Assembly: GCF_900177775.1 (NCBI RefSeq)
Contig: NZ_FXWH01000001.1
Span: 558,001 to 622,000, forward strand
From: Pseudidiomarina planktonica
GTDB lineage: Bacteria > Pseudomonadota > Gammaproteobacteria > Enterobacterales > Alteromonadaceae
DNA: 64,000 nucleotides
Reading direction: 5' to 3'
The notes beneath the pieces were generated by a model that was not told the origin of the DNA, did no database searches, and was given only the letters and a program-made list of their open reading frames with translations. A program made the position numbers and the translations under genes. Shown piece after piece: positions 9,350 through 18,938 of this stretch (positions are counted from its first letter, which is position 1; every line of letters starts with the position of its first letter).

Positions 9350-9768
9350 TGCGGCTCTCCTAATAAATACGATGCGTCCGGATTAACCAGAAACTGGCGG
9401 CGCATCGCTTGGCGACCCAGTAACATTCGAAATTTCATACTATCGCGGTTGGTCAGCGTTAGCTCTATCGGGGAATCAAAATCACCTATCACCAACCGGC
9501 TTTTAATCACGTAACGTTGCTCGGTATGGCCGCCGGAATCAGTGACTGCGCGCTGATCGTGAATTTGTGCTTCACAAATTTGTTCGCGGTCGCTGTTTTG
9601 TTCCGGGTGCATCCAAATACGTAACCATTGCTGACCATCGCGTTCGAAGGGCTCTAACTTAAAAGCATGTAAACAAGACGTTTTTGCGCCGGTATCAACT
9701 TTCATTTTTATGGCAGCAATGCCAAGTTCAGGGAGTGCTCCCCATTCACGCCAACCCAGGGTTTGCAT
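9346..9768 (-). CDS. rimB: RimB-like retropepsin-type protease
   Basis: A 140-residue protein of the COG4067 family (often labelled ATP-dependent zinc protease), with a small aspartic-protease-like beta fold. The presumed catalytic motif is [12 protein letters not shown] near residue 25, and the domain closes with [18 protein letters not shown], the LGR motif that pairs with DTG in retropepsins. In Pseudomonas the homologue RimB modulates RimK. It is the first gene of the minus-strand unit rimB-rimK-aspartoacylase-Hpt and is divergent from the EAL protein at 9877, so 9769-9876 should contain back-to-back promoters. Confidence 0.82.
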   Translation of the reverse strand: MQTLGWREWGALPELGIAAIKMKVDTGAKTSCLHAFKLEPFERDGQQWLRIWMHPEQNSDREQICEAQIHDQRAVTDSGGHTEQRYVIKSRLVIGDFDSPIELTLTNRDSMKFRMLLGRQAMRRQFLVNPDASYLLGEPQ

Positions 9769-9876
9769 GCAAAATCCTTCTGTAGCTATTTTTTAAAACT
9801 GAAACAGTGTTATTGTATACAACTGATTGATCCAGCCTACCACACCTCGCGTATTTTGCCTCAGGAGGATAACACT

Positions 9877-10614
9877 ATGCCAGCATGTAATACTTGTTCT
9901 TGTCGTGAACCACTAGGTTTCGGGGTTAAAATGGCATTTCAGCCAATTGTTGATATTGCCAATCGTGAAGTGTTTGCCTACGAATCATTGGTCCGTGGTG
10001 AGAACGGTGAAGGTGCTGGTGACGTATTAGCCCGGGTAAACGACGACAATAAGTATACCTTCGATCAAACTTGTCGCATACGTTCTATTGAGACCGCAGC
10101 AAAATTAAATCTGCAGCAAAACCTCAGCATTAACTTTATGCCGAATGCGATTTATGAACCTGAAACCTGTTTGGCGCAAACCTTAAAAACCGCCAACGAA
10201 ACCGGTTTCCCGCGTGAGAAAATCATTTTCGAGGTTACCGAGCACGAAAAAATTGAGAATCACAATTTGCTGGTTGATGTGTTTAAAACCTATCGTGAGT
10301 ACGGCTTCCGTACTGCTATTGACGATTTCGGTGAAGGTTATGCGGGCTTGAATTTATTAGCCGATTTCCAACCTGATTTTCTGAAAATCGACATGAATTT
10401 AATTCGCAATATTCATCTAGATCGTACCAAGAAAGCCATTTTGTCGGGCATTATTAGTGTAGCAACTGAGCTGGAAATTCAACTTATTGCCGAAGGTATT
10501 GAAACCGACGACGAGTACAAATATTTGCGCGATCGCGGCATTAACTTAATGCAGGGCTATTTCTTTTGCCGCCCGGCAATAGAACAACTGAATCAGCCTA
10601 ACTGGCCGGAATAA
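9877..10614 (+). CDS. rimA: EAL-domain c-di-GMP phosphodiesterase, RimA-like
   Basis: A single-domain EAL protein of 245 residues. The start at 9877 (MPACNTCSC) is chosen because AGGAGG at 9863-9868 sits eight bases upstream; a longer frame to 9763 lacks such a site. The signature residues of an active phosphodiesterase are present: Glu36 in YESLVRG, INFMPNA, FEVTEHE, IDDFGEGYAG, FLKIDM and AEGIET. Three cysteines cluster at the N-terminus (C4, C7, C9). It lies divergently next to rimB-rimK; in Pseudomonas fluorescens a small EAL protein, RimA, belongs to the rimABK locus. The enzyme class is well supported; the RimA role is inferred from that neighbourhood. Confidence 0.8.
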   Translation: MPACNTCSCREPLGFGVKMAFQPIVDIANREVFAYESLVRGENGEGAGDVLARVNDDNKYTFDQTCRIRSIETAAKLNLQQNLSINFMPNAIYEPETCLAQTLKTANETGFPREKIIFEVTEHEKIENHNLLVDVFKTYREYGFRTAIDDFGEGYAGLNLLADFQPDFLKIDMNLIRNIHLDRTKKAILSGIISVATELEIQLIAEGIETDDEYKYLRDRGINLMQGYFFCRPAIEQLNQPNWPE

Positions 10615-10641
10615 ATCATCGGCTAGTTGTCAGGGAGCGCC

Positions 10642-11331
10642 CTATTCGCCGCGCTGTGCAGCAGGTCGGTGCTCCCGTAATTGCCGCAAGTGGGAACAGA
10701 ACTCTTCCAGCGGCCGGTCCAGCGCACTATCACTAATATAAATGTCGTAACCCAATAGCTCACGCAATTGCAGCATGCGGGTTGCAAACATCGCCTTAAT
10801 GCCATTGTACTCAATTCCCTGGCGGCTTACGTAGCTCGTTGGAATATCGAAATAGTCGCTGTAATCGGTTAGCTCCGGCTTTTCCCGGCGCAGTGCCATA
10901 GTGAGCAGGTGTCGCTGTTCACTAACTAAATGCACAGCCAGGCGTGGGGACACTTCGGCTAAAAATAAATCTTCATCTTCAATTTTAATGCCCACAAAGG
11001 GCAAGTCTTCTAAGTCCAGTCCCCGGTGAACTCGGGGTATATCAAACCTTATAATATTGTCCCAGTCGAGGCGCCAGGTTCCGCGGCGGTGCAAATAACG
11101 AATATCTGCGGGCGTAATTAACAGCGACACTTCCGGCTCGGTAATTTTGGCAATGCCCAGCAACAATAAAAAGCCACTGAAAGCTAAAATAATGGCCCAT
11201 GCCTGCCAGGGTAAATCGATAGCGGTCAGCCTCATTAGCAGGGCCAGTACAATAATACCTACCCCGGCAAAGCAAAAAACTAAACCGTTGCGCTTGGCCA
11301 TTGGTTTTACGGAATACTCAGCAGAGCTCAT
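10642..11331 (-). CDS. DUF2982 inner-membrane protein
   Basis: A 229-residue protein with two adjacent membrane helices near the N-terminus (about residues 17-36 and 40-60) and a cytoplasmic C-terminal part. RRGTWRLDWDNIIRFDIPR and YDIYISDSALDRPLEEFC fit the DUF2982 family found in Vibrio, Shewanella and relatives. Its function is not known. The helices followed by a PH-like stretch (ITPADIRYLHRRGTWRLDW) recall small membrane proteins with a bacterial PH domain, but this is only an impression. It lies just downstream of mutH on the same strand (three-base gap), so the two may share a transcript. Confidence 0.72.
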   Translation of the reverse strand: MSSAEYSVKPMAKRNGLVFCFAGVGIIVLALLMRLTAIDLPWQAWAIILAFSGFLLLLGIAKITEPEVSLLITPADIRYLHRRGTWRLDWDNIIRFDIPRVHRGLDLEDLPFVGIKIEDEDLFLAEVSPRLAVHLVSEQRHLLTMALRREKPELTDYSDYFDIPTSYVSRQGIEYNGIKAMFATRMLQLRELLGYDIYISDSALDRPLEEFCSHLRQLREHRPAAQRGE

Positions 11332-11334
11332 AGT

Positions 11335-12015
11335 TTATAACTCGAATGCGTCGTGAATAAGTTGTTGGGTAAAGGCTGTTTTCAAGTAAAACCCTCGCGG
11401 TAGCGTTTGAATATGTTGGCCATGTGCGCCAATGGCGTCGGTCAGTACCCGCCCATTAGCAGCTTTGGGGCGCAGTTGCAGGCAGTCGCCATGGCGCGCA
11501 TTTATTTGTTCCACCTGACCTAGCGCGATGCGATCCATGTGTTCCTGCCAGTCGGCGCGTAAGCGTGCTTCCTGGTCCGCGTTGGGGCGCCATAAAAAAG
11601 CACTGCCAACGCTGCGCTCGGCCAGCGGCACCTCGCGGCGCCCGTCAATGGGCAACCACAACACACATTGTAGCTTATTGCGTACGTTAGAATTGGCCCA
11701 TTGCAAGCCAGCTATGTTGGTGAGCGGGGCGCTGCACACAAAGGTGGTTTCCAGTGGTTTGCCGCCGGCATCAATAGGCAAGGTTTTCAGCTCAACACCT
11801 AACTGGGGAAAGTCCTGCTCCTGCTTGGAGCCGGCGCTGGCGCCCAAGAAACGCTCCAATAGCTGACCAACCCAACCTTTGTCGCGGCGCAGGTCGGCCG
11901 GCAGCGTTACTTTCGCCGCTTCTGCCAGTTCAGCAAAGCTGGCGCCGGCCAGGCTACTAGCACGATCAAATAGCTGGGCAAGACTAGCTGGTGGTTGTGT
12001 GGCAAGGCGTAACAT
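11335..12015 (-). CDS. mutH: DNA mismatch repair endonuclease MutH
   Basis: MutH nicks the unmethylated strand at hemimethylated GATC sites after activation by MutL in methyl-directed mismatch repair. The protein has 226 residues from the ATG at 12015; a TTG at 12039 would add eight residues. Catalytic Asp, Glu and Lys lie in [17 protein letters not shown], and [32 protein letters not shown] and [13 protein letters not shown] match enteric MutH (229 residues). Its presence implies a Dam methylase elsewhere in the genome. It is divergent from rppH; 12016-12133 holds both promoters. Confidence 0.93.
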   Translation of the reverse strand: MLRLATQPPASLAQLFDRASSLAGASFAELAEAAKVTLPADLRRDKGWVGQLLERFLGASAGSKQEQDFPQLGVELKTLPIDAGGKPLETTFVCSAPLTNIAGLQWANSNVRNKLQCVLWLPIDGRREVPLAERSVGSAFLWRPNADQEARLRADWQEHMDRIALGQVEQINARHGDCLQLRPKAANGRVLTDAIGAHGQHIQTLPRGFYLKTAFTQQLIHDAFEL

Positions 12016-12133
12016 GGGTTGAAGAGACTCCCGCAGCAACTTCGTTTGTTAACTTTAACATAACTAATTTGCCCATCAGCCGGTATTGTGGAAAAATCAG
12101 CTACAGAACTTAAAAAATAAAGAGGTTGCTCGC

Positions 12134-12685
12134 GTGATAGATGCTGAAGGATTCCGCGCCAACGTAGGAATCGTCATCTGTAACGAGCAGGGACAAGTCT
12201 TTTGGGCACGTCGATTTGGGCAACATAGCTGGCAATTTCCGCAAGGTGGAATTGATGATGGCGAAAACGCCGAACAAGCTATGTACAGGGAACTTTGGGA
12301 AGAAGTCGGGTTAACCCCCGATCAAGTTGAGATTGTTTACACCAGTCGCAGCTGGCTTCGATACCGATTGCCAAAACGCCTGGTTCGCCGTGAACAGCGA
12401 CCGACCTGTATTGGTCAGAAACAGAAGTGGTTTTTACTGCGTTTGAAGTGCAAAGAGCAGGATGTCGATGTGCTGAAGTCCGGCCATCCCGAGTTTGATG
12501 GCTGGCGCTGGGTGAGTTTTTGGTATCCGGTACGTCAGGTAGTGTCCTTTAAACGTGATGTGTATCGCCGCGTGATGAAAGAATTCGCCGCGCATGCCTT
12601 TGGTGTTGCCGGCGGTTCTGCTGCGGGTCAGGCTCATCCTGGTCGGCGCTCGCGCGGGCAACGTAGAAAAAGGTCCTCATGCTAA
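12134..12685 (+). CDS. rppH: RNA pyrophosphohydrolase RppH
   Basis: A Nudix hydrolase that removes pyrophosphate from 5'-triphosphate mRNAs and so starts their decay. The Nudix box is [23 protein letters not shown]. The GTG at 12134 ([12 protein letters not shown]) is taken as start because it aligns with enteric RppH (MIDDDGYRPNVG) and has AGAGG at 12121-12125 eight bases upstream; a TTG at 12086 would give an unlikely extension. The conserved [26 protein letters not shown] and [15 protein letters not shown] blocks are intact. The product is 183 residues with a basic tail. It overlaps ptsP by seven bases. Confidence 0.94.
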   Translation: MIDAEGFRANVGIVICNEQGQVFWARRFGQHSWQFPQGGIDDGENAEQAMYRELWEEVGLTPDQVEIVYTSRSWLRYRLPKRLVRREQRPTCIGQKQKWFLLRLKCKEQDVDVLKSGHPEFDGWRWVSFWYPVRQVVSFKRDVYRRVMKEFAAHAFGVAGGSAAGQAHPGRRSRGQRRKRSSC

Positions 12686-14952
12686 GAGTTTTGCAGCGCA
12701 TTGTTGAAGCCGTAACCCAGGCGCCTGATTTTGATTTGGCGCTTACCACCATGGTTACTCAGGTAAAACGTGCGCTGGAAACCGACAGCTGTACCGTCTA
12801 TTTAGCCGATCACGAGCAAAAGCAATTCAGTTTGGCGGCTACCGACGGCCTGCAAGTGCGCGATAATACCCACATTCGGGTTCCCTTTGGCGAAGGTGTT
12901 ATTAGCTTAGCTGCGCAGCGTGAAGAACCCCTGAATATTGCCAATGCCACCAACCATCCGGCCTTTAAACGCATGGAAGGGTTGGACGAAGAAGCTTATT
13001 CGGCCATGTTGGCAGCTCCTGTTATTCACCGTCGCAGGGTACTTGGTGTACTCACCGTGCAGCAAGTGCACGCCCGTGCCTTTTCCCGCGACGAAGAAGC
13101 TTTTATTGTTACCTTAGCGGCGCAGCTGGCAGTGGTTATTGCCCACGCCGAAGCGAAAGGTTTACTGCGTACCGAACCTCATTCCCCCTGGCTGCAAAGC
13201 ATTCGTGGTTTACCCGGCGCACCCGGTGTTGCCGTGGGCGAAGCTTATGTGGCGAAACCACCGGCTCGACTGGAGCAGGTTACACCTAAGCGAACCGACA
13301 AACCGGCGCATGAAATTCGTCGGTTTCGGCACGCGGTTGCGCTTACCCGGCAGGAACTGAACGAGCTATCTAATCGCCTGCAGGGGCAGGTGGCCGACGA
13401 CACCCTGGCCATTTTTGACGTGTACCACGGCATGCTTGATGCCGCGAGTTTAGGCGATGCGGTAGAAGCGGCTATTCAGCAAGGCTGGCGCGCGCAAACC
13501 GCGCTGCGGCAGGTGGTTGAGCAGTTTATTGCACAGTTTGAAGAAGTTGACGACGAGTATATTCGTGAACGCGCCGGCGACGTACGCGATCTCGGCCAGC
13601 GGGTACTGTCGCATTTGCAAAAACGCGAACGCCGGCGCTTACAGGTGCCCAGTAGCTGTATTCTGGTGGCCGAAGAAGTAACCGCTGCCATGTTAGGCGA
13701 ACTGCCCGAGTCCGAAATTATCGGCATGGTGTCCATGCGCGGCTCCAGCAACTCACACGCGGCTATTTTGGCGCGCAGCATGGGTATTCCGGCGGTACTG
13801 GGCGTAGACGACATTGCGTTGCAGGACTTTGCTGAGCAACAACTTATAGTAGACGGTTATACCGGCCAGATTTATCTGAACCCACCGGCGCAGGTGCGCA
13901 GTGAATACGAACAACTAGCGGCGGAAGAAGACGAACTTCGCGATTTAGTAGCAACCGCACGCGACTTGCCCGTTGAAACCGAAGACGGCGTGCCTGTTAC
14001 TTTGCAACTAAATGTAGGGTTAAACACCGACCGCGATTTGCTGAAAGAACTGAACGTGAAAGGCGTTGGCCTGTATCGCACCGAAATTCCCTTTATGATG
14101 CGCGAACGTTTGCCTACCGAAGACGAACAAGTCGAACTTTACGCCAAAGTGCTGGAACAGTTCTCCGCCGGACCGGTGGTAATGCGCACGCTCGACGTAG
14201 GCGGCGACAAACCTTTACCTTACTTCCCCATTAATGAAGAAAATCCGTTTCTGGGCTGGCGCGGTATTCGCTTAACGCTGGACCACCCGGAGATTTTTCT
14301 GGTGCAGGTTCGCGCCATGTTGCGGGCCAGCATTCTGCGCAATAATTTACGTATTTTATTGCCCATGGTTACGTCGGCTGCCGAAGTGGACGAAGCCTCG
14401 CGGCTGGTTAAGCAAGCATTCTTTGAAGTGGCCGAAGAGCTTAGCTGTGACAGCGACGAACAGCTGTTTCAACCTTTGCTGGGGGTGATGATTGAAGTAC
14501 CGGCACTGGTGTATCAGCTGGAAGCTATTGCCGGCAAGGTCGATTTCTTCTCGGTCGGTACCAATGATTTAACCCAGTATCTGCTGGCGGTAGATCGCAA
14601 CAATCAGCGCGTGGCCAGCTTATACGATGCCTATCATCCGTCGGTACTGGCGGTGTTACAGGAAATAGTGACGCGCTGCGAAGCCTTAGGCAAACCGGTG
14701 AGTGTGTGCGGGGAACTTGCTGGTGAACCCGGTGGAGCACTATTACTTGTGGCTATGGGGTATCGCACCCTTAGCATGAACAGTTACAATATTGACCGGG
14801 TGCGCTGGATTTTACGCAATGTTCGTTTAAGCACGTTGCATGTCATGTTAGCTCAGGCATTACGCGCCCGTACTCCGGAACAAGTTCGCAAAATGACCAA
14901 CCTGAAGCTGGAAAGCATGGGTCTGGGTGGTTTTGTTCGCGCTGGTAAATAA
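12679..14952 (+). CDS. ptsP: phosphoenolpyruvate-protein phosphotransferase PtsP
   Basis: Enzyme I of the nitrogen phosphotransferase system (PTS-Ntr), 757 residues. Domains in order are a GAF sensor (about 1-170), the EI N-terminal part beginning [15 protein letters not shown], the phospho-histidine loop with His360 in [24 protein letters not shown], and the PEP-binding barrel with [23 protein letters not shown] and [17 protein letters not shown]. It passes phosphate from PEP to NPr, a regulatory chain linked to nitrogen and potassium balance. The rppH-ptsP pairing is widespread in gammaproteobacteria. Confidence 0.95.
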   Translation: MLRVLQRIVEAVTQAPDFDLALTTMVTQVKRALETDSCTVYLADHEQKQFSLAATDGLQVRDNTHIRVPFGEGVISLAAQREEPLNIANATNHPAFKRMEGLDEEAYSAMLAAPVIHRRRVLGVLTVQQVHARAFSRDEEAFIVTLAAQLAVVIAHAEAKGLLRTEPHSPWLQSIRGLPGAPGVAVGEAYVAKPPARLEQVTPKRTDKPAHEIRRFRHAVALTRQELNELSNRLQGQVADDTLAIFDVYHGMLDAASLGDAVEAAIQQGWRAQTALRQVVEQFIAQFEEVDDEYIRERAGDVRDLGQRVLSHLQKRERRRLQVPSSCILVAEEVTAAMLGELPESEIIGMVSMRGSSNSHAAILARSMGIPAVLGVDDIALQDFAEQQLIVDGYTGQIYLNPPAQVRSEYEQLAAEEDELRDLVATARDLPVETEDGVPVTLQLNVGLNTDRDLLKELNVKGVGLYRTEIPFMMRERLPTEDEQVELYAKVLEQFSAGPVVMRTLDVGGDKPLPYFPINEENPFLGWRGIRLTLDHPEIFLVQVRAMLRASILRNNLRILLPMVTSAAEVDEASRLVKQAFFEVAEELSCDSDEQLFQPLLGVMIEVPALVYQLEAIAGKVDFFSVGTNDLTQYLLAVDRNNQRVASLYDAYHPSVLAVLQEIVTRCEALGKPVSVCGELAGEPGGALLLVAMGYRTLSMNSYNIDRVRWILRNVRLSTLHVMLAQALRARTPEQVRKMTNLKLESMGLGGFVRAGK

Positions 14953-14997
14953 ACCAGCAGCGCTAAAATTAACGCTTAATTCAAGAAAGGATCGCAC

Positions 14998-15792
14998 GTG
15001 TTATTAACCGGCTGGATTTTATGTCTGTGTGGCGGCGCTATTGCCGGGCTGCTGGCTGGCATGTTGGGAATCGGCGGCGGTTTAGTAGTAGTTCCTTTGC
15101 TTATTTATTTACTGCCCGAACTGGGTGTAGCGCCACACTTGGTCGTGCCTATGGCCGTTGCCACCAGTTTGGCCACTATTTGCATGACCACCATGAGCGC
15201 CGCGCGCTCGCACATGCGCCATGGTCAGGTTAGCTGGTTCTGGGTGCGTCGGGTTATTCCCGGGCTTATGGCTGGTGCCGTACTGGGTGCTTTTCTGGCA
15301 ACCCAAATAGCGCCGGTATGGTTACAGCGTATCTTCGCCGTGGTGCTCATTATTTTATCGGTACGCATGATGGTGCCGCAGCGCACCGGCGAACCTTTAA
15401 CTGGAATTTCCAAACGTTTACTTGCCATTATTGCTGCCGGCATTGGTGTACTTGCCGCTCTGGTTGGCATTGGCGGTGGTGCGCTCACAGTGCCATTTTT
15501 ACAACGTTTGCGGGTGCCTATTCGACAAGCCATTGCGGTATCCTCGGTAGGTAGCCTAAGCATTGGCTTTAGTGCCGTTACCATGTTTATTATTCTGGGC
15601 CAAAGTCAGCTAGAAGCTGAAACTGGCCTGCTGGGCTACGTGCATGGCCCGGCCTGGATAGCTATTTCCATTGCGTCGGTATTATTCGCACCACTGGGTG
15701 CGGCGTTAACCCAGCGCATTGCCATTCGACGCTTACAACAAGGTTTTGCTGCATTTTTGGTTATAGTGGCAGCCAACTTACTAATAGGATAA
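14998..15792 (+). CDS. TauE/SafE family membrane transporter
   Basis: A 264-residue membrane protein with about eight hydrophobic segments in two similar halves. Each half begins with a glycine-rich signature, GMLGIGGGLVVVPLL near residue 20 and ALVGIGGGALTVPFL near residue 155, diagnostic of the TauE/SafE (sulfite/organic anion exporter) family. The GTG start at 14998 follows a purine-rich AAGAAAGGA. The family exports sulfite, sulfoacetate or related anions, but the substrate cannot be read from sequence. A gene of this family lies between ptsP and lgt in many related bacteria. Confidence 0.85.
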   Translation: MLLTGWILCLCGGAIAGLLAGMLGIGGGLVVVPLLIYLLPELGVAPHLVVPMAVATSLATICMTTMSAARSHMRHGQVSWFWVRRVIPGLMAGAVLGAFLATQIAPVWLQRIFAVVLIILSVRMMVPQRTGEPLTGISKRLLAIIAAGIGVLAALVGIGGGALTVPFLQRLRVPIRQAIAVSSVGSLSIGFSAVTMFIILGQSQLEAETGLLGYVHGPAWIAISIASVLFAPLGAALTQRIAIRRLQQGFAAFLVIVAANLLIG

Positions 15793-15795
15793 CCA

Positions 15796-16599
15796 ATGAA
15801 TCAAGACGCCTGGATCCATCCCTCAATTGATCCCATTATTTTCAGCATAGGGCCGCTGGACATTCGCTGGTACGGCTTAATGTATCTGCTGGGCTTCGCC
15901 TTCGCTTACTGGTTTGGTAATCGTCGGGCCGAACGCGACAGCAACTGGGGCAAAAACGAATTCAGTGACTTATTATTCTGGGGCTTTATTGGCGTTGTCG
16001 TGGGCGGTCGTCTGGGTTATGTATCCTTTTATCAGTTTGAGTATTTTATTCAGAATCCACTTTACCTGTTTGATGTTAAAGCCGGCGGCATGTCCTTCCA
16101 CGGCGGCTTATTGGGCGTCATGGCGGCGTGCTGGTGGTTTACCCGCAAAACCGGCAAAACCTTTTTGCAAATTGGTGACTTTGTGGCGCCACTGGTACCG
16201 GTTGGGCTTGGCCTGGGCCGCATTGGTAACTTTATTAACGGCGAGTTATGGGGCCGCGCTACTGACATGCCGTGGGGTATGGTGTTTGCCCATGGTGGCA
16301 ACGTTGCCCGGCATCCGTCGCAATTGTATCAGGCACTGTTAGAAGGCCTGCTGTTATTTGTGGTATTGGCACTGTATAGCCGCAAGCCGCGCCCGGTTGG
16401 CGCTGTTGGTGGACTGTTCCTGATTGGCTACGGCATTAGTCGCTTTGTGGTGGAATTCTTCCGCGAGCCTGATGCCCACTTAGGCCTGTTGACCTTTGGT
16501 TTGTCCATGGGACAATTGTTATCGCTACCGATGATTGCAGTGGGTGCTGCACTCATGGTGTGGGCATACAAACATAAACAGCGTGGAGGCAAAGCATGA
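15796..16599 (+). CDS. lgt: prolipoprotein diacylglyceryl transferase Lgt
   Basis: Lgt transfers diacylglycerol from phosphatidylglycerol to the lipobox cysteine of prolipoproteins in the inner membrane. The 267-residue protein has about seven membrane helices. The Lgt signature [16 protein letters not shown] is complete, as are the HGGL motif ([10 protein letters not shown]) and HPSQLYQ. Several substrates are in this window, including BamB, PilW, the S8 protease and two small lipoproteins. The gene ends with a four-base overlap onto thyA (ATGA). Confidence 0.95.
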   Translation: MNQDAWIHPSIDPIIFSIGPLDIRWYGLMYLLGFAFAYWFGNRRAERDSNWGKNEFSDLLFWGFIGVVVGGRLGYVSFYQFEYFIQNPLYLFDVKAGGMSFHGGLLGVMAACWWFTRKTGKTFLQIGDFVAPLVPVGLGLGRIGNFINGELWGRATDMPWGMVFAHGGNVARHPSQLYQALLEGLLLFVVLALYSRKPRPVGAVGGLFLIGYGISRFVVEFFREPDAHLGLLTFGLSMGQLLSLPMIAVGAALMVWAYKHKQRGGKA

Positions 16600-17429
16600 A
16601 ACAGTATTTAGATTTGATGCAGCACGTGCTGGAAAACGGCGTTGAAAAAACCGACCGCACCGGCACTGGCACCCGCAGTATTTTCGGCTATCAAATGCGC
16701 TTTGATCTGGCTGAAGGGTTTCCGCTGGTCACCACCAAGAAATGTCACCTGCGTTCTATTATTCACGAGCTGCTGTGGTTTTTAAAAGGTGAAACCAACG
16801 TTACTTACTTGCGCGAAAATGGCGTGAGCATTTGGGACGAATGGGCCACTGAAGCCGGCGAATTAGGCCCGGTTTACGGCGCGCAATGGCGCAGTTGGCG
16901 CGGCCCGAACGGCGAAGTAGTAGACCAGATAAAAGACCTGATTCAGGCCATTAAAACCACGCCTGACTCGCGCCGGCTGTTGGTCAGTGCCTGGAATCCG
17001 GCGGTACTGCCTGACACCAGTAAATCGCCCCGAGCGAATGCCGAAGCCGGTAAACAAGCACTACCGCCTTGCCATACCTTGTTCCAGTTTAATGTGGCTG
17101 ACGGCAAGCTGAGCTGTCAGTTGTACCAGCGCAGTGCCGACATCTTTTTGGGTGTGCCTTTTAATATTGCCAGCTATGCTTTACTTACGCTTATGGTAGC
17201 GCAGGTTTGTAATTTAAAACCGGGTGATTTTATTCATACCTTTGGTGACGCGCATTTGTATTCCAATCACCTGGAACAGGCGAAAGAGCAGTTATCGCGC
17301 AAACCTTATCCGTTGCCGGGTATGCTGTTGAATCCTGAAGTGAAAGACATATTCTCGTTTACCTTTGACGACTTCAGTTTGCAGGACTACCAGGCGCATC
17401 CACACATAAAAGCACCGGTGGCTATTTAA
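16596..17429 (+). CDS. thyA: thymidylate synthase ThyA
   Basis: ThyA makes dTMP from dUMP with methylene-tetrahydrofolate. The 277-residue protein carries the catalytic Cys159 in [10 protein letters not shown], the substrate-binding arginines in [10 protein letters not shown], the [23 protein letters not shown] block and the C-terminal [10 protein letters not shown]. It is longer than E. coli ThyA (264 residues) because of a short insert before the active site ([16 protein letters not shown]), seen in other thymidylate synthases. Its start overlaps the lgt stop. Confidence 0.95.
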   Translation: MKQYLDLMQHVLENGVEKTDRTGTGTRSIFGYQMRFDLAEGFPLVTTKKCHLRSIIHELLWFLKGETNVTYLRENGVSIWDEWATEAGELGPVYGAQWRSWRGPNGEVVDQIKDLIQAIKTTPDSRRLLVSAWNPAVLPDTSKSPRANAEAGKQALPPCHTLFQFNVADGKLSCQLYQRSADIFLGVPFNIASYALLTLMVAQVCNLKPGDFIHTFGDAHLYSNHLEQAKEQLSRKPYPLPGMLLNPEVKDIFSFTFDDFSLQDYQAHPHIKAPVAI

Positions 17430-17430
17430 C

Positions 17431-18483
17431 ATGACCTTACGGGTAACTTTGTGTGACGACTCCGGCATGGCGCGAAAGCAATTATTTCGTGCTTTACCTG
17501 CCGACTGGGACGCACAAGTGAGCATGGCAGAACACGGCGAGCAGGCACTGGAACGCATTCGCTCTGGCGCGGCCGAAGTGCTGTTTCTGGATTTAAACAT
17601 GCCGGTGTTAGACGGTTATGAAACCTTAGAACGCATTGCTGCTGAGCAATTAGATACCTTTGTTATTGTGGTGTCCGGTGATATTCAGCCGGCCGCGCAG
17701 CAGCGCGTGAAACGCTTAGGTGCCATGGCTTTTGTGAAAAAGCCAATGAGTGCCGGTGAAGTAACCAATCTGCTCAGCACCTTTGGTTTGTATACCCCCG
17801 CTGGTGGTCAACTGCATCAAGTTGAAGAATCCACCACTTTAACGGCCAGTCAGCATAAGCGTGACACCTATCAGGAAATTGCCAACGTGGCCATGGGGCG
17901 GGCGGGCGACTTTTTGGCGCGAATTCTGGATGTGTTCATTGATTTACCCATTCCGAATGTGAATGAACTGGCGCCCAGCGAACTGCACATGGCACTGGCG
18001 ACTATTGATCAGGACAGCCGCGTGTCGGCGGTCAGTCAAGGTTTTGCCGGTGGCGGCATGCATGGCGAGGCGCTGGTTATTTTTACCGATTCGTCCATGG
18101 AAGGCATGGCCAAGCTGCTGAATTACGATGCGACTAATGCGCCGGTACAGCAAGAACTTGAAGCTTTAATGGACATTGCTGCGCTGCTTACCAGTGCCTG
18201 CTTAAAAGGCTTAACTGAGCAACTGCACGTAAACTTTTCCCCCGGCCAGCCTATTCTATTAGGCCAGCATCAGCAGTTGCGCGAACTGCTGCAAGCGTCA
18301 ACGTTGCAGGAACAAGCCGGTGAAGAAGACACTCGGCCACCGCTGTTGGCCATTGAAATTGGCTATAGCATTAAATCGCACGATATTCATTTTGACCTGT
18401 TGCTACTGTTTCCACCCATGGCAATTCCGGCGTTAGACCGGCAGCTTGCCCACATACTGGAGGCCTCTCATGAGTATGGATGA
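17431..18483 (+). CDS. response regulator with CheC-like phosphatase domain
   Basis: A 350-residue fusion of an N-terminal receiver domain (about 1-118) and a C-terminal CheC/CheX-type domain (about 140-340). Receiver residues are Asp9-Asp10, phospho-acceptor Asp54 in FLDLNMPVLDGYE and the lysine in FVKKPM. The CheC part has the phosphatase pattern E-x2-N followed by proline in YQEIANVAMGRAG...DLPIPN; the second site (ELEALMDIAALL) has aspartate where asparagine is expected and is probably inactive. CheC proteins dephosphorylate response regulators, so this could be a self-limiting or cross-acting phosphatase. It overlaps the PAS-protein gene by 14 bases. Confidence 0.8.
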   Translation: MTLRVTLCDDSGMARKQLFRALPADWDAQVSMAEHGEQALERIRSGAAEVLFLDLNMPVLDGYETLERIAAEQLDTFVIVVSGDIQPAAQQRVKRLGAMAFVKKPMSAGEVTNLLSTFGLYTPAGGQLHQVEESTTLTASQHKRDTYQEIANVAMGRAGDFLARILDVFIDLPIPNVNELAPSELHMALATIDQDSRVSAVSQGFAGGGMHGEALVIFTDSSMEGMAKLLNYDATNAPVQQELEALMDIAALLTSACLKGLTEQLHVNFSPGQPILLGQHQQLRELLQASTLQEQAGEEDTRPPLLAIEIGYSIKSHDIHFDLLLLFPPMAIPALDRQLAHILEASHEYG

Positions 18484-18916
18484 CATGGCTGACATGGAAG
18501 AGCTGCACTGGAAACTCAGTATTCTAGGTGCCATAGACGTGGGCATTGTGGTAGTAAATAAGAATTACCAGATTCAAATCTGGAATGAATTTATGGAAAA
18601 CCACAGCGGCCTGCTACCCAGCAGTGTGCGTGAACAGTCGTTATTTAAAGTGTGTCCGGAAATAGACGCCGACTGGTTACAGCGCAAAGCACGGGTAGCC
18701 TGGGAATTGGGCTCACGCAGCTTTATTACCTGGCAGCAACGACCTTACGTATTTCGCTTCGGTAATTATCGCCCGGTAACAGGCCGTAGCGAGTGGATGT
18801 ATCAGAACATCACTTTATTGCCGTTGGCCTCACCCCGTGGCGACATTGAACACCTGTGTTTGATTGTGTACGACGTAACCGAACAAGCCATTAGCTCAAC
18901 CGAACGAGCAAACTAA
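18470..18916 (+). CDS. PAS-domain protein
   Basis: A 148-residue protein consisting essentially of one PAS domain (ILGAIDVGIVVVNKNYQIQIWNEFMENHSG to the closing LIVYDVTEQAI). The start at 18470 is chosen because GGAGG at 18459-18463 lies six bases upstream; a frame to 18446 lacks this. There is no output domain, so it must act through a partner. The coupling with the receiver-CheC gene suggests that it controls or senses for that protein. This REC-CheC plus PAS pair is a plausible two-gene signalling module, but ligand and partner kinase are unknown. Confidence 0.78.
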   Translation: MSMDDMADMEELHWKLSILGAIDVGIVVVNKNYQIQIWNEFMENHSGLLPSSVREQSLFKVCPEIDADWLQRKARVAWELGSRSFITWQQRPYVFRFGNYRPVTGRSEWMYQNITLLPLASPRGDIEHLCLIVYDVTEQAISSTERAN

Positions 18917-18938
18917 GCGACTAAACAAAGAGAGCAAA

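Noticed and set aside
9763-9876. Longer EAL protein start at 9763
   Set aside because: The extension lacks family similarity and overlaps rimB; AGGAGG decides for 9877.
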